From contig NZ_LMQP01000002.1 in NCBI RefSeq assembly GCF_001425405.1, forward strand, positions 212,261 to 275,222: 62,962 bases of DNA. The letters run 5' to 3'. This DNA is from Sphingomonas sp. Leaf412 (lineage in GTDB: Bacteria; Pseudomonadota; Alphaproteobacteria; Sphingomonadales; Sphingomonadaceae). The position numbers and the translations under genes were made by a program. The notes under the pieces are model-generated. The model was given only the letters and a program-made list of their open reading frames with translations, had not been told where the DNA came from and did no database searches. Below, in pieces: positions 1 through 9,396 of this stretch. Numbering within the stretch: position 1 is the first letter of the stretch; every line of letters begins with the position of its first letter.

Positions 1-60
1 AGCTTGCTCGGGGAGGATCGCTAAGGTCGAACGGGCGTTCAACAGCCGAGGAGACATTCC

Positions 61-495
61 ATGCCGCTGACCGACGATGCCGAGATCAAGTCGCTGCTGG
101 AGGAAACGCGCACGATCGCGCTGGTGGGGGCGTCCGACCGGCCCGACCGCCCGTCGTACGGCGTGATGAAGGAATTGCAGGACCACGGCTATCGCGTGAT
201 CCCGGTCAATCCGCAGATCACGGGCGAGCATCTGCATGGCGAGTTCGTCTTCCGCGAGCTGGCGCAGCTGGGCGATCCGATCGACATGGTCGACATCTTC
301 CGCCGGTCCGACGCGGCGGGGGAGGCGGTCGATGCGGCGATCGCGATCGGGGCGAAGGCGGTGTGGATGCAATTGGGCGTGGTGAACGAGGCGGCGGCGG
401 CGCGCGCGGAGGCGGCGGGGCTGAAGGTCGTCATGGACCGCTGCCCCGCGATCGAGATCCCGCGGCTGGGCGTCGCGCGGGTCGACGCGTCGTGA
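61..495 (+). CDS. CoA-binding domain protein (YccU-like)
   Basis: A 144-residue single-domain protein with a Rossmann-type CoA-binding fold. The N-terminal part has the family's nucleotide-binding signature (IALVGASDRPDRPSYGVMK, about residues 19-37) followed by the YRVIPVNP strand, and a cysteine near the end (DRCPAIEIPRL) is also typical. The start is supported by a strong GAGGAGA Shine-Dalgarno about 6 bases upstream. Proteins of this family bind CoA, but their physiological role is not settled, so I give no reaction. Its stop overlaps the GTG start of the next small gene by four bases, suggesting co-translation. Confidence 0.9.
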   Translation: MPLTDDAEIKSLLEETRTIALVGASDRPDRPSYGVMKELQDHGYRVIPVNPQITGEHLHGEFVFRELAQLGDPIDMVDIFRRSDAAGEAVDAAIAIGAKAVWMQLGVVNEAAAARAEAAGLKVVMDRCPAIEIPRLGVARVDAS

Positions 496-743
496 TCCTT
501 CTGGCGTTCCTGTTGCAGGTCAGCGACGCGACCTTGGTCGCCGATGCGCGATCGCGCCTGTCGGCCGAGGCGCCCGCGCCGTCGCGCAAGGACACGCGTT
601 ACCGCATCGACGATGACGACGACACCGGCCCCGACGGCAAGACGCGCGCGCTGGGCGTGACGGGGCAGCCGTGCGCTCTGGTCGGCGCGCGCGTGTGCAC
701 GCGCAAGCCGCGGACATGGGTGAAGGCGCCGTTGCCGCAATGA
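492..743 (+). CDS. small hypothetical exported protein
   Basis: An 83-residue protein starting at a GTG that overlaps the stop of the preceding gene (GTGA). The first 15 residues (MILLAFLLQVSDATL) form a short hydrophobic stretch that could be a signal peptide, although the n-region has no positive charge. The mature part contains a run of five aspartates (RYRIDDDDDTG) and two cysteines that could form a disulphide. I do not recognise a family. Coupling to the CoA-binding gene and the hydrophobic start are the only functional hints. The same frame stays open further upstream, but that part is antisense-like filler over the first gene. Confidence 0.55.
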   Translation: MILLAFLLQVSDATLVADARSRLSAEAPAPSRKDTRYRIDDDDDTGPDGKTRALGVTGQPCALVGARVCTRKPRTWVKAPLPQ

Positions 744-821
744 TCCGATCGCGGGACGATCGACTGTCGTTCGATCTTGTCGGCTGGTGATTGGTCGCCA
801 GCCGCGATATCCCTGCAACGG

Positions 822-850
822 TCGTCGCCCCGGATCGCGTCCGGGGTGAC
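822..850. repeat. half copy of dispersed repeat family A
   Basis: A short imperfect hairpin (CCCCGGATCGCGTCCGGGG flanked by cgtcg and tgacg) matching the arm of the family A elements described at 22763, 33498 and 36101. It lies directly upstream of the glcB ribosome-binding site, and the long open frame before the glcB start at 872 reads through it. Confidence 0.6.
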
Positions 851-871
851 GGTCAAGGGATAGGAACCACC

Positions 872-2932
872 ATGACCGACCGTGCCGACCTGACCATCGC
901 CCCCGTCCTGACGGATTTCATCGAAGCGCGCGCGTTGCCGGGCACGGGGATCGAGGCCGCCCTCTTCTGGCAGGGCGTCGCGGCCATCTTCGCCCGCTTC
1001 ACCCCCGACAATCGCGCCCTGCTGGCGCGGCGCGACTCGCTTCAGGCGCGGATCGACGCGCGCTATCGTGCGGGCGGCGCGGTGGATGCGGCGTTCCTGC
1101 GCGACATCGGCTATCTGGTCGACGAACCCGCGCCCTTCACGATCGCGCCGCCGAACGTCGACGCGGAAGTGGCGCGGATCGCGGGGCCGCAGCTGGTCGT
1201 GCCGATCCTGAACGCGCGCTTCCTGCTGAATGCGGCGAATGCGCGCTGGGGCAGCCTGTACGACGCGCTGTACGGCACCGATGCGATTCCGGGGGAACGG
1301 GCGCCGGGATACGACATCGCGCGCGGCGCCAAGGTGATCGCCTGGGCCAAGGCGTTCCTGGACGATGCCGTCCCGCTGGCGGAGGGATCGTGGGCGGACC
1401 TGGCCGGGGAGCCGGTGCCCGCCGATCCCGCGCTGTTCGTCGGGCGGTCCGACAAGGGCCTGCTGTATCGCCACAACGGCCTGCATATCGAGGTGGTGAT
1501 CGATCGCGATCACCCGATCGGGCGCGACGATCCCGCGGGGATCGCGGACGTGATCCTGGAAAGCGCGATCACGACCATCTGTGACCTGGAGGATTCGGTC
1601 GCGGCGGTCGATGCGGACGACAAGGTCGCGGCCTATGCCAACTGGCTGGGGCTGATGAAGGGCGACCTGACCGATACGTTCGAGAAGGGCGGACGCAGCG
1701 TCACGCGCGCGTTGAACCCCGATCGCCGCTATACCGCGCCCGACGGATCGACCCTGACGCTGCCGGGGCGCAGCCTGCTGTTCGTGCGCAACGTCGGGCA
1801 TTTGATGACGACGCCCGCGGTGCTGCTGCCCGACGGAAGCGAGGCGCCGGAAGGGATTCTCGACGCGATCCTGACCAGCCTGATCGCAATGCACGACGTT
1901 CTTGACGGGAAGGGGGGCCTGAACAGCCGCACCGGCAGCATCTATATCGTGAAGCCCAAGATGCACGGGCCGGACGAGGCGGCGTTCACCAACCGCCTGT
2001 TCGACGCGGTCGAGGACCTGCTGGGCCTGTCCCGCCATACGATCAAGGTGGGCGTGATGGACGAGGAGCGGCGCACGTCCGCCAACCTGGCCGCGTGCAT
2101 CCACGCGGTGAAGGACCGCGTGGTGTTCATCAACACCGGCTTCCTCGACCGCACCGGGGACGAGATGCACACCGCGATGCAGGCCGGACCGATGATCCGG
2201 AAGGGCGAGATGAAGGCGTCCGGCTGGATCAGGGCGTATGAGGATCGCAACGTGCAGATCGGCCTCGCCTGCGGCCTGTCCGGCCGGGCGCAGATCGGGA
2301 AGGGCATGTGGGCCGCGCCGGACATGATGGCGGACATGCTGGAGCAGAAGGCGGCGCACCCGACGAGCGGCGCGACGACCGCCTGGGTCCCGTCCCCCAC
2401 CGCGGCGACGCTGCACGCGACGCATTACCACCGCGTCTCCGTCGCCGAGCGGCAGAAGGCGCGCGCGGCCGAGCCGGTGGCGTCGCTCGACGCGCTGCTG
2501 GCCGTGCCGGTCGCGACCGGGCGCAACTGGTCGCCCGACGAGGTGCGCGAGGAACTGGACAACAATGCGCAGGGGATTCTGGGCTATGTCGTGCGCTGGA
2601 TCGACCAGGGCGTGGGCTGTTCGAAGGTGCCGGACATCCACGACGTCGGCCTGATGGAGGATCGCGCGACGTTGCGGATATCGTCGCAGCACATGGCCAA
2701 CTGGCTGCTCCACGGCGTCGCCACGCCGGAGGAGGCGGATGCGGCGCTGGCGCGGATGGCGGCGAAGGTGGACGCGCAGAATGCGGGCGACCCGGCGTAC
2801 CGGAAGCTGACGCCCGACGGACTGGCGTGGCAGGCGGCGCGCGCGCTGGTGTTCGACGGCGTGGACCAGCCGAGCGGCTATACCGAACCGCTGCTCCACC
2901 GTTTTCGTGCTGAGGCGAAGGCGCGGGGGTGA
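872..2932 (+). CDS. glcB: malate synthase G
   Basis: Condenses glyoxylate with acetyl-CoA to malate, the second step of the glyoxylate shunt, in the cytosol. At 686 residues it has the length of the G isoform rather than the roughly 530 of the A isoform. Recognisable blocks include [61 protein letters not shown], and the C-terminal [27 protein letters not shown] chose the ATG at 872 because the 27 codons before it read through a dispersed repeat and match nothing in the family; the A/G-rich AAGGGATAGG lies just upstream. Isocitrate lyase, its pathway partner, is 41 kb away on the other strand. Confidence 0.97.
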   Translation: MTDRADLTIAPVLTDFIEARALPGTGIEAALFWQGVAAIFARFTPDNRALLARRDSLQARIDARYRAGGAVDAAFLRDIGYLVDEPAPFTIAPPNVDAEVARIAGPQLVVPILNARFLLNAANARWGSLYDALYGTDAIPGERAPGYDIARGAKVIAWAKAFLDDAVPLAEGSWADLAGEPVPADPALFVGRSDKGLLYRHNGLHIEVVIDRDHPIGRDDPAGIADVILESAITTICDLEDSVAAVDADDKVAAYANWLGLMKGDLTDTFEKGGRSVTRALNPDRRYTAPDGSTLTLPGRSLLFVRNVGHLMTTPAVLLPDGSEAPEGILDAILTSLIAMHDVLDGKGGLNSRTGSIYIVKPKMHGPDEAAFTNRLFDAVEDLLGLSRHTIKVGVMDEERRTSANLAACIHAVKDRVVFINTGFLDRTGDEMHTAMQAGPMIRKGEMKASGWIRAYEDRNVQIGLACGLSGRAQIGKGMWAAPDMMADMLEQKAAHPTSGATTAWVPSPTAATLHATHYHRVSVAERQKARAAEPVASLDALLAVPVATGRNWSPDEVREELDNNAQGILGYVVRWIDQGVGCSKVPDIHDVGLMEDRATLRISSQHMANWLLHGVATPEEADAALARMAAKVDAQNAGDPAYRKLTPDGLAWQAARALVFDGVDQPSGYTEPLLHRFRAEAKARG

Positions 2933-2948
2933 GGACCGTTCACCGCCT

Positions 2949-3017
2949 CCGTTCGGCCTGAGCGACGTCGAAGGCCAAGCGCTGCCTGTGTGCTTCGACG
3001 ACGCTCAGCACGAACGG
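2949..3017. repeat. dispersed palindromic repeat, family B
   Basis: Two inverted arms, CCGTTCGGCCTGAGCGACGT near the left end and its near complement ending CTCAGCACGAACGG, separated by about 20 bases. The same element recurs at 17337, 23870, 41211, 41311 and 45226. Here it sits between the convergent ends of glcB and mtgA, where it may serve as a bidirectional hairpin. Confidence 0.8.
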
Positions 3018-3030
3018 ATGTCGGGATCCG

Positions 3031-3705
3031 TCATTTCAGGCAGGAGTCCAGCCCGGCGCGGCGGATGACGCCGACGTGGCGGGCGATGGTGTTGCCGTGG
3101 CGGCGGACGAAGCCGCGGGGGGCCACCGCCTCGCGCTTCTTGGGCAGCGGCAGGACCGCGGCGATCCGGCCCGCCTCCGTCGGTGACAGCGTCGCGGCGG
3201 AATGGCCGAAATAGCGCTGCGCCCCGGCCTCGACCCCATAGGTGCCGATGCCCGTCTCCGCGACGTTCAGATACACTTCCATGATCCGCTTCTTCCCCCA
3301 CAGCGTCTCGATCAGGAAGGTGAACCACGCCTCGAACACTTTGCGGACATAGCCGCCGCCCTGGAACAGAAAGGCGTTCTTCGCCGTCTGCTGGCTGATC
3401 GTGGAGCCGCCGCGAATCCGGCCGCCCTTCGCGTTCCGGTATGCGGCGTTGGCGATCGCGCCCAGATCGAAGCCGTTGTGCGAGCAGAAGCGCGAATCCT
3501 CTCCCGCGATCGCCGCGCGCGGCATGTCGGGATCGATCCGCGACAGCGGCGTCCAGTCCTTCGTGATCGAATGGCCGCCCAGAAGGTCGCCGACCATCGT
3601 GAAGGTGATGGGCGGGGGGACGAAGCGATAGAGGCCGACCCAGACCACGCTGACGACGACGAACCACAGGACGATCTTCGACAGGAAGCGGACGGCGTGG
3701 ATCAT
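3031..3705 (-). CDS. mtgA: monofunctional peptidoglycan transglycosylase
   Basis: Polymerises lipid II into glycan strands at the periplasmic face of the inner membrane, without a transpeptidase domain. The 224 residues comprise one N-terminal membrane anchor (about 8-28, IVLWFVVVSVVWVGLYRFV) and a GT51 domain with the catalytic-glutamate motif GEDSRFCSHNGFDLGA, then GGSTISQQTAKNAFL and KKRIMEVYLNVAETG. Length and architecture are normal for MtgA. It converges with glcB across a family B repeat; there is no obvious operon partner. Confidence 0.95.
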   Translation of the reverse strand: MIHAVRFLSKIVLWFVVVSVVWVGLYRFVPPPITFTMVGDLLGGHSITKDWTPLSRIDPDMPRAAIAGEDSRFCSHNGFDLGAIANAAYRNAKGGRIRGGSTISQQTAKNAFLFQGGGYVRKVFEAWFTFLIETLWGKKRIMEVYLNVAETGIGTYGVEAGAQRYFGHSAATLSPTEAGRIAAVLPLPKKREAVAPRGFVRRHGNTIARHVGVIRRAGLDSCLK

Positions 3706-3763
3706 CGCGTATCGCTAGGCGAAAGGGGGGTGGGGAGGGAAGCCCCGACGCTCGGCCCGTTTC

Positions 3764-3853
3764 CGTCATGCCGGGCCTGTCCGGGCATCGCGAATTACAC
3801 GCGGCGGCGCCCGCGACTCTGGATCCTGGGACAAGCCGGGAACTACGCCGTCA
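3764..3853. repeat. degenerate dispersed repeat, family A
   Basis: Begins CGTCATGCCGGGCCTGTCC and ends in a degenerate complementary arm (GGGACAAGCCGGGAACTACG). The internal GAATTACACGCGGCG stretch is shared with the copy at 52339, so these two belong to the same subtype. It lies upstream of mtgA. Confidence 0.65.
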
Positions 3854-3912
3854 GGCGGGCGGCGCGGATTGTCGCGCACGGTCAAACGAAACGCGGACGG
3901 AGGGGGAAGGGG

Positions 3913-3970
3913 GTGTGTCCCCGCGAAGGCGGGGACCCGGTCCGGGCTCCCGCCTTCGCGGGAGCACACA
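3913..3970. repeat. dispersed palindromic repeat, family E
   Basis: Two hairpin arms, TCCCCGCGAAGGCGGGGA and CTCCCGCCTTCGCGGGAG, in a head-to-head arrangement bounded by GTGTG and CACAC. It directly abuts the rpoH stop codon and could act as its 3' hairpin. I see only one copy of this family in the window. Confidence 0.6.
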
Positions 3971-4873
3971 CTATGCCGTCAGCAGCCGCCTGTCGCCCGC
4001 CAGCCGCATCATCGCGCGTTGCAGCTTCTCGAACGCGCGCACCTCGATCTGGCGCACGCGTTCGCGCGACACGCCGTACACCTGCGACAATTCCTCCAGC
4101 GTCTTGGGATCGTCGGTCAGGCGGCGTTCGGTCAGGATGTGCTTCTCGCGATCGTTCAGGTCGTCCATCGCGTCGACCAGCATGCCGTGGCGCACGTCCG
4201 CCTCCTGCTGGTCGGCCACCACCTTGTCCTGCAACGGGGCGTCGTCCTGCAACCAGTCCTGCCACTGGCCCTCGCCGTCCTCGCGCATCGACACGTTCAG
4301 CGACGTGTCGCCGCCCATCGCCATGCGGCGGTTCATGCTGACGACGTCGGATTCGTTGACGCCGAGGTCGGTCGCGATCTTCGTCACGTTCTCGGGGCTG
4401 AGGTCGCCGTCCTCGAACGCGTCGAGCCGCGCCTTCATCCGGCGCAGGTTGAAGAACAGTTTCTTCTGCGCCGCGGTGGTGCCCATCTTCACGAGGCTCC
4501 ACGAGCGCAGGATGAATTCCTGGATCGACGCGCGGATCCACCACATCGCATAGGTGGCGAGGCGGAAGCCGCGGTCGGGCTCGAACTTCTTCACGCCCTG
4601 CATCAGACCGATGTTGCCCTCGGAAATCAGCTCGCTGACGGGCAGGCCGTAGCCGCGATAGCCCATCGCGATCTTCGCCACGAGGCGCAGGTGGCTCGTC
4701 ACCAGCTGCGCCGCCGCGTCGGTGTCGCCATGTTCCTGGAATCGCTTGGCGAGCATGTATTCCTGCTCGGGCGCCAGGATCGGGAATTTCTTGATCTCGG
4801 ACAGATAGCGATTGAGGCTCTGTTCACCGCCCAGCGCGGGGATCGTCGCGGGTACGTTGCTGCGGCCTGCCAT
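3971..4873 (-). CDS. rpoH: RNA polymerase sigma-32 (heat shock) factor
   Basis: Directs RNA polymerase to heat-shock promoters. The 300 residues have region 2 (RLVAKIAMGYRGYGLPVSEL, ISEGNIGLMQG, and RLATYAMWWIRASIQEFIL), the RpoH box (AAQKKLFFNLRRMKA) that separates RpoH from other sigma-70 members, and a C-terminal region 4 helix-turn-helix (LSQVYGVSRERVRQIEVRAF). I start at the ATG at 4873, preceded by GGGAG about 8 bases upstream; the 18 codons before it (MLRRSRARIPDREREFSI) are not family-like. The RluA-type gene lies just upstream on the same strand. Confidence 0.96.
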   Translation of the reverse strand: MAGRSNVPATIPALGGEQSLNRYLSEIKKFPILAPEQEYMLAKRFQEHGDTDAAAQLVTSHLRLVAKIAMGYRGYGLPVSELISEGNIGLMQGVKKFEPDRGFRLATYAMWWIRASIQEFILRSWSLVKMGTTAAQKKLFFNLRRMKARLDAFEDGDLSPENVTKIATDLGVNESDVVSMNRRMAMGGDTSLNVSMREDGEGQWQDWLQDDAPLQDKVVADQQEADVRHGMLVDAMDDLNDREKHILTERRLTDDPKTLEELSQVYGVSRERVRQIEVRAFEKLQRAMMRLAGDRRLLTA

Positions 4874-4938
4874 GATCGAAAACTCCCTTTCCCTGTCGGG
4901 AATGCGTGCCCTGCTGCGGCGCAACACATATACCCGTT

Positions 4939-5886
4939 CTATACGTCGAGCTGACTGAACAGTTCCTGCATGTCGGCCGGCATCGCGCTCTCGAACGACA
5001 CGGCGATGCCCGTCACCGGATGGACGAACCCCAGCAGCGCCGCATGCAGCGCCTGCCGGTGGAACGACAGGCGTTCCAGCAGCTCCTTGTGAGCCTGCTT
5101 TGTTCTACCGTACACCGGGTCGCCGAGCAAGCCGTGGCCGATCGAGGTCATGTGGACGCGCACCTGGTGCGTGCGCCCGGTTTCCAGCCGGCATTCGACC
5201 AGCGCGGCGCCCTTCAGACGCTGCACCGTGCGGAAATGGGTCACCGCGCGCTTGCCGCCCGATACGATCGCGACCTTCTTCCGGTTCTGCGGGCTGCGCG
5301 CCAGCGGGGCGTCGACCGTGCCCGCGGGCGGGACCGGATGGCCCGCGACGATCGCGCGATAGCGGCGGTCGATCGAATGCGCGGCGAACTGTTTCGCCAG
5401 CCCTTCGTGCGCGCGATCGGTCTTCGCCGCCACCATCAGGCCGGACGTGTCCTTGTCGATGCGATGGACGATGCCGGGCCGCGCGACGCCGCCGATGCCC
5501 GACAGCGATCCGCCGCAGTGATGCAGCAGCGCGTTGACCAACGTGCCGTCGGGATTGCCGCAGGCGGGGTGGACGACGAGGCCCGCGGGCTTGTCGATAA
5601 CGATCAGATGCTCGTCCTCGAACGCCACGACCAGCGGGATGTCCTGCGCCACGTTGTGCGCGGGCGTGGGATCGGGGATGACGACCGCGAAGGCGTCGCC
5701 CGCGGCGGCGCGCTTCGCGGGATCGCGGACCAGCGTACCGTCGCGCGTGACCTGTCCGGAGGAGATCAGCGCCTTCAGCCGCTCGCGCGACAGCGTCGGG
5801 ACCGCGTCCGCGAGCGCGCGGTCGAGCCGCCATCCGTCGGCGGCGGGCGCGATCTGCGCCTGTATGATGGAAACCCCCCGGTCCAT
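4939..5886 (-). CDS. rluD: RluA/RluD-family 23S rRNA pseudouridine synthase
   Basis: Isomerises specific uridines in large-subunit rRNA. The 315 residues comprise an N-terminal S4 RNA-binding domain (about 15-75, RLDRALADAVPTLSRERLKA and SSGQVTRDG) and a catalytic domain with the motif HRIDKDTSGLMVAAKT containing the catalytic aspartate. The KPAGLVVHPACGNPDGTLVN and LETGRTHQVRVHM blocks are also typical. RluD specificity is inferred from length and the S4 domain; RluC is the main alternative. It lies 65 bases upstream of rpoH on the same strand. Confidence 0.9.
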   Translation of the reverse strand: MDRGVSIIQAQIAPAADGWRLDRALADAVPTLSRERLKALISSGQVTRDGTLVRDPAKRAAAGDAFAVVIPDPTPAHNVAQDIPLVVAFEDEHLIVIDKPAGLVVHPACGNPDGTLVNALLHHCGGSLSGIGGVARPGIVHRIDKDTSGLMVAAKTDRAHEGLAKQFAAHSIDRRYRAIVAGHPVPPAGTVDAPLARSPQNRKKVAIVSGGKRAVTHFRTVQRLKGAALVECRLETGRTHQVRVHMTSIGHGLLGDPVYGRTKQAHKELLERLSFHRQALHAALLGFVHPVTGIAVSFESAMPADMQELFSQLDV

Positions 5887-5898
5887 TGCGTAAGCGAG

Positions 5899-6345
5899 AT
5901 GGGGATGACCGCCGCGCTTTCAATCGAACTTTCGCTCGCCCAGCGCGAAGCCGTGCTTCGTCACGCGTCGGAAAGCGCGGACGAGGTGTGCGGCCTGCTG
6001 CTGGGACGGGGCGACCGCGTCATGGAGGTGAGGGCCTGCGCGAACGTCGCCGCCGATCCGGCGCGCCGGTTCGAGATCGATCCGGCGGCTTTGATCGCCG
6101 CACATCGCGCGGCGCGGGGCGGCGGGCCGCGCGTGATCGGGCATTATCATTCGCACCCGTCGGGCGACGCCACGCCGTCGCCGCGCGACGCCGCCGACGC
6201 GGTGCCCGACGGGTCGGTGTGGATCGTCGTCGCGGGCGACGCGCTGACCGCGTGGCGCGCGACGGCGGACGGCGCGCTGCATGGCCGCTTCGTCGCGATC
6301 GACGTCATGACGCCGGTTGCGCCGCGAGTCGCGAGCGGCCATTAG
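5899..6345 (+). CDS. JAMM/MPN-domain metalloprotease-like protein
   Basis: A 148-residue protein made of a single JAB/MPN domain. It keeps every JAMM zinc-site element: a glutamate in ADEVCGLLLG (about residue 31), then HYHSHPSGDATPSPRDAADA with the H-x-H and S-x2-D pattern. Bacterial members remove ubiquitin-like or sulphur-carrier proteins or peptides; no sulphur-carrier gene is adjacent, so the substrate is unknown. A second in-frame ATG at 5905 is equally possible. The start lies only 12 bases from the divergent rluD start, so promoters must sit inside the opposing gene. Confidence 0.88.
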   Translation: MGMTAALSIELSLAQREAVLRHASESADEVCGLLLGRGDRVMEVRACANVAADPARRFEIDPAALIAAHRAARGGGPRVIGHYHSHPSGDATPSPRDAADAVPDGSVWIVVAGDALTAWRATADGALHGRFVAIDVMTPVAPRVASGH

Positions 6346-6380
6346 GTGCGGCGTCAAGGGTATCGGCCCGAGGGGATTTC

Positions 6381-7025
6381 ATGACGATCAGCCCGGTGGA
6401 TTTCGCCAGCCTGCTATGTTCGCGGCTGTGCCACGACCTGCTGTCGCCCGTCGGCGCGCTGAACAACGGGCTGGAGCTGCTCGCGGACGAAACCGATCCC
6501 GAGATGCGCGCGCGGTGCATGCAGCTGCTGCACGAAAGCGCGCGGGTGTCGGCGAACAAGCTGAAGTTCTTCCGCCTGGCGTTCGGCGCCGCGGGCGGGT
6601 TCGGGGAGCGGGTCGACACGCGTGAGGCGCGGGTGGCGCTGGAAGGATTGCTGGGCGACAACAAGCGGCTCGACCTGCATTGGCAGGTGGCGGAGAACGA
6701 GCTGCCGAAGGCGGCGGTGAAGGTGCTGCTGAACCTGGCGCTGATCGCGGGCGACGCGCTGCCGCGCGGCGGGGCGGTGACGATCGGCGCGGAGGAGACG
6801 GGGGAGGCGACCGAGATCGTGATCCAGGCCGAAGGGCCGCGCACGATCCTGGACCCCGAATTGCGCGACACGTTGGTCGACGGGGCCGCGGGCGACGCGG
6901 TGACGCCGCGCGCGGCGGCGGCGTTCCTGGTCCATGCGCTGGCCAGCGAGGCGGGCGGATCGGTCGTCGTCAGCGCGCCGGTCGACGGCGCGCTGCTGTT
7001 CGGGGCGACGCTGCCGACGCGGTGA
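6381..7025 (+). CDS. chpT: histidine phosphotransferase ChpT
   Basis: In Alphaproteobacteria ChpT passes phosphate from the hybrid kinase CckA to CtrA and CpdR. The 214 residues start with the phosphoacceptor helix CSRLCHDLLSPVGALNNGLE (His18) and a second helix (ARVSANKLKFFRLAFGAAGG), followed by a degenerate HATPase-like domain (KVLLNLALIAGDALPRGG) that lacks the ATP-binding glycine boxes, as expected for ChpT. The start ATG is preceded by CGAGGGGA. It lies 91 bases upstream of cheA on the same strand. Confidence 0.9.
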   Translation: MTISPVDFASLLCSRLCHDLLSPVGALNNGLELLADETDPEMRARCMQLLHESARVSANKLKFFRLAFGAAGGFGERVDTREARVALEGLLGDNKRLDLHWQVAENELPKAAVKVLLNLALIAGDALPRGGAVTIGAEETGEATEIVIQAEGPRTILDPELRDTLVDGAAGDAVTPRAAAAFLVHALASEAGGSVVVSAPVDGALLFGATLPTR

Positions 7026-7116
7026 CGGAAACAACTCCCTTTCTCCTGCGGGGAGAGGGCCAGGCAACCACTCGACCTAAATCCCCTCTTAACCATCGCC
7101 GTGCGATGCGCGGCGC

Positions 7117-9396
7117 ATGGACGATCTGTTGCAGGAATTCATCGCCGAGACGCGCGAGACGCTGGAGGCGATATCGGGCGAGATCATCGGATGGGAGGCG
7201 GCGCCGGGCGATCGCGCGCGGCTGGATGCGATCTTCCGCTTCGTCCACACGATCAAGGGCAGTTGCGGCTTCCTCGACCTGCCGCGGCTGACGCGCCTGA
7301 GCCATGCGGCGGAGGACGCCTTGTCCGCGGTGCGCGACGGCACGCGCGTGCCCGACGCCGCGCTGGTCACCGCGATCCTGGCCATCATCGACCGGATCGG
7401 CGAGGTGGTCGAGGCGATCGACGCGGGCGCCGCGCTGGACGACAGCGGCGAGGACATCCTGGTCGCCGCGCTGGACGGCCTGCCCGTGCCCGATCACGCC
7501 GCGGTCCCCGACGCGCAGGCCGAGGCGGCGGTGCCGCACGTCCCGCGCGCCGCCAAGCGTACCGTGCGCCTGTCGGTCGACCTGCTGGACCATATGATGA
7601 GCGGCGTGTCCGACATGGTGCTGGCGCGCAACCAGCTGGCGCGCGGGATGCGCGACACGGGCGATCCGCGGCTGGAATCGCTGCTGGAACGGTTGACGAT
7701 GACGGTCGACAGCCTGCGCGACACCGTCACGCGGACGCGGATGCAGCGGATCGAGGCGCTGTTCGCGCCCTTGCCGCGGCTGGTGCGCGACGTGGCCGCG
7801 TCGGTCGACAAGCAGGTGGCGCTGTCGATCGAGGGCGCGGACGTGGAGCTGGACCGCGAGATGATCGAGCTGCTGCGCGATCCGCTGGTCCATCTGGTCC
7901 GCAACGCGATCGACCACGGGATCGAGGCGACGTCGGCGCGCCTCGCCGCGGGAAAGCCCGCTGCGGGCGCGCTGAAGGTATCGGCGCGGCAGGCGGGGAA
8001 CCTGATCGTCATCGAGATCGCGGACGACGGCGCGGGCATCGATACCGACCGGCTGGTTGCCAAGCTGACGCGCGAGGACCCGTCGCGCGCGCGCGCGCTG
8101 GCGCAATTGTCCGACGCCGATCGCGCGGCGCTGGTGTTCGAACCCGGCCTGTCGTCGCGCGACGACGTGACCGCGGTATCGGGACGTGGCGTCGGCATGG
8201 ACGTGGTGAAGGCCAATGTCGAACAGGTCGGCGGCCGCATCCAGCTGGTGAACCGGCCGGGCCAGGGGCTGGTCGTCGCGCTGGAGGTGCCGCTGACGCT
8301 GGCGATCCTGAATGCGGTGATGGTCAGCGCGGCGGGCAGCCGGTTCGCGCTGTCGCGCCAGGCGGTGGAGGAGATCGTCGCGATCGACCAGGCGCAGGTG
8401 CGCGTCGACCGTTTCGGCGCGACCGCGATGGTCGTGGTGCGCGGGCAACGATTGCCGCTGGTGCAGTTGCCGCGCCTGCTGGGCCAGCCCGATGCGGCGA
8501 CGCTGCGGCTGCTTGCGGTCGTGTCGGTCCGCGCGGGGCGCTACGCGCTCGCGCTCGACGACGTGACCGATACGCAGGAACTGGTGGTGAAGCCCGCCGC
8601 GCCCGCCGTGATGCGCGCGGGCATCTTCGCCGGGCAGATGCTGCCCGACGACGGCGTCCCCGTCCTGTTGCTGGACGTCGCGGGCATCGCCGATCGCGCG
8701 GGCCTGTCGTTCGAGGATACGGTCGTCGCGGTAGAACCGGCGGCGGTGGTGGAGCCGCTGCGGGCGCTGATGTTCGACGACATGGACGGCGTCCGGCGGC
8801 TGATCCCGGCCGATGCGATCGATCGCATCGAGCGGGTCGTGGCGGGCACGGTGAACGTCGCGGCGGGCAGCATGTGGCTGACGTGCGGGGCGCGTTCCGT
8901 GCCCTTGTGGGGGGGCGTGCGCGACCCCGACACGGTGAAGACGGTGCTGCGCCTGACGCTGGACGGGCGCGAACTGGCCTATCCGGTGCGGCGCGCGATC
9001 GAGATCGTGCCGCTGCCCGACGACCCGGCCCCCGCCGCATCGGGCGCGGCGGTCGGCATCGTCGTGATCGACGGCCGGCCGGTCGAACTGCTCGACCCCT
9101 TCCTCCTGTTCAATCCCGCCGAAGGCGCGGCGGCGGCGGACCGGCCGCTGTGCCTGCTGCACGGCGGCGACGGACCGTGGATGGAGGCGTTCCTTCGCCC
9201 CACGATCGAGGCGGCGGGATATCGCGTCGCGCGCGTCCTGGCGCCCGGCGAGACGCCGCGCGTCGCGCTGGCGATGGCGGAGGACGCGGACCCGCCGGCG
9301 GGGCCGGTCATCCGGCTGGGCCGGAGGCGCGGCGAGGGCGTGTATCGCTACGATCGCGTCGCGCTGGTCGCCGCATTGCGGGAGGTGCGGGCATGA
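7117..9396 (+). CDS. cheA: chemotaxis histidine kinase CheA with degenerate C-terminal receiver
   Basis: Central kinase of a chemosensory pathway. Order in 759 residues: Hpt domain with phosphorylated His44 (FRFVHTIKGSCGF); a long linker without an obvious P2 domain; dimerisation region (LLDHMMSGVSDMVLARNQLA); HATPase domain (LVRNAIDHGIE about 260, DDGAGID, and GRGVGMDVV about 357); a CheW-like regulatory domain (about 390-535); a second, diverged CheW-like domain (about 545-665); and a last 85 residues resembling a receiver (CLLHGGDGPWMEAFLRPTIE) but without the phosphoacceptor aspartate. Its stop overlaps the cheW ATG (ATGA). Confidence 0.94.
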   Translation: MDDLLQEFIAETRETLEAISGEIIGWEAAPGDRARLDAIFRFVHTIKGSCGFLDLPRLTRLSHAAEDALSAVRDGTRVPDAALVTAILAIIDRIGEVVEAIDAGAALDDSGEDILVAALDGLPVPDHAAVPDAQAEAAVPHVPRAAKRTVRLSVDLLDHMMSGVSDMVLARNQLARGMRDTGDPRLESLLERLTMTVDSLRDTVTRTRMQRIEALFAPLPRLVRDVAASVDKQVALSIEGADVELDREMIELLRDPLVHLVRNAIDHGIEATSARLAAGKPAAGALKVSARQAGNLIVIEIADDGAGIDTDRLVAKLTREDPSRARALAQLSDADRAALVFEPGLSSRDDVTAVSGRGVGMDVVKANVEQVGGRIQLVNRPGQGLVVALEVPLTLAILNAVMVSAAGSRFALSRQAVEEIVAIDQAQVRVDRFGATAMVVVRGQRLPLVQLPRLLGQPDAATLRLLAVVSVRAGRYALALDDVTDTQELVVKPAAPAVMRAGIFAGQMLPDDGVPVLLLDVAGIADRAGLSFEDTVVAVEPAAVVEPLRALMFDDMDGVRRLIPADAIDRIERVVAGTVNVAAGSMWLTCGARSVPLWGGVRDPDTVKTVLRLTLDGRELAYPVRRAIEIVPLPDDPAPAASGAAVGIVVIDGRPVELLDPFLLFNPAEGAAAADRPLCLLHGGDGPWMEAFLRPTIEAAGYRVARVLAPGETPRVALAMAEDADPPAGPVIRLGRRRGEGVYRYDRVALVAALREVRA

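Noticed and set aside
599..2899. Long minus-strand open frame (766 codons) opposite glcB
   Set aside because: Antisense shadow of a clearly conserved gene in GC-rich DNA; its translation is arginine/histidine-rich with no domain.
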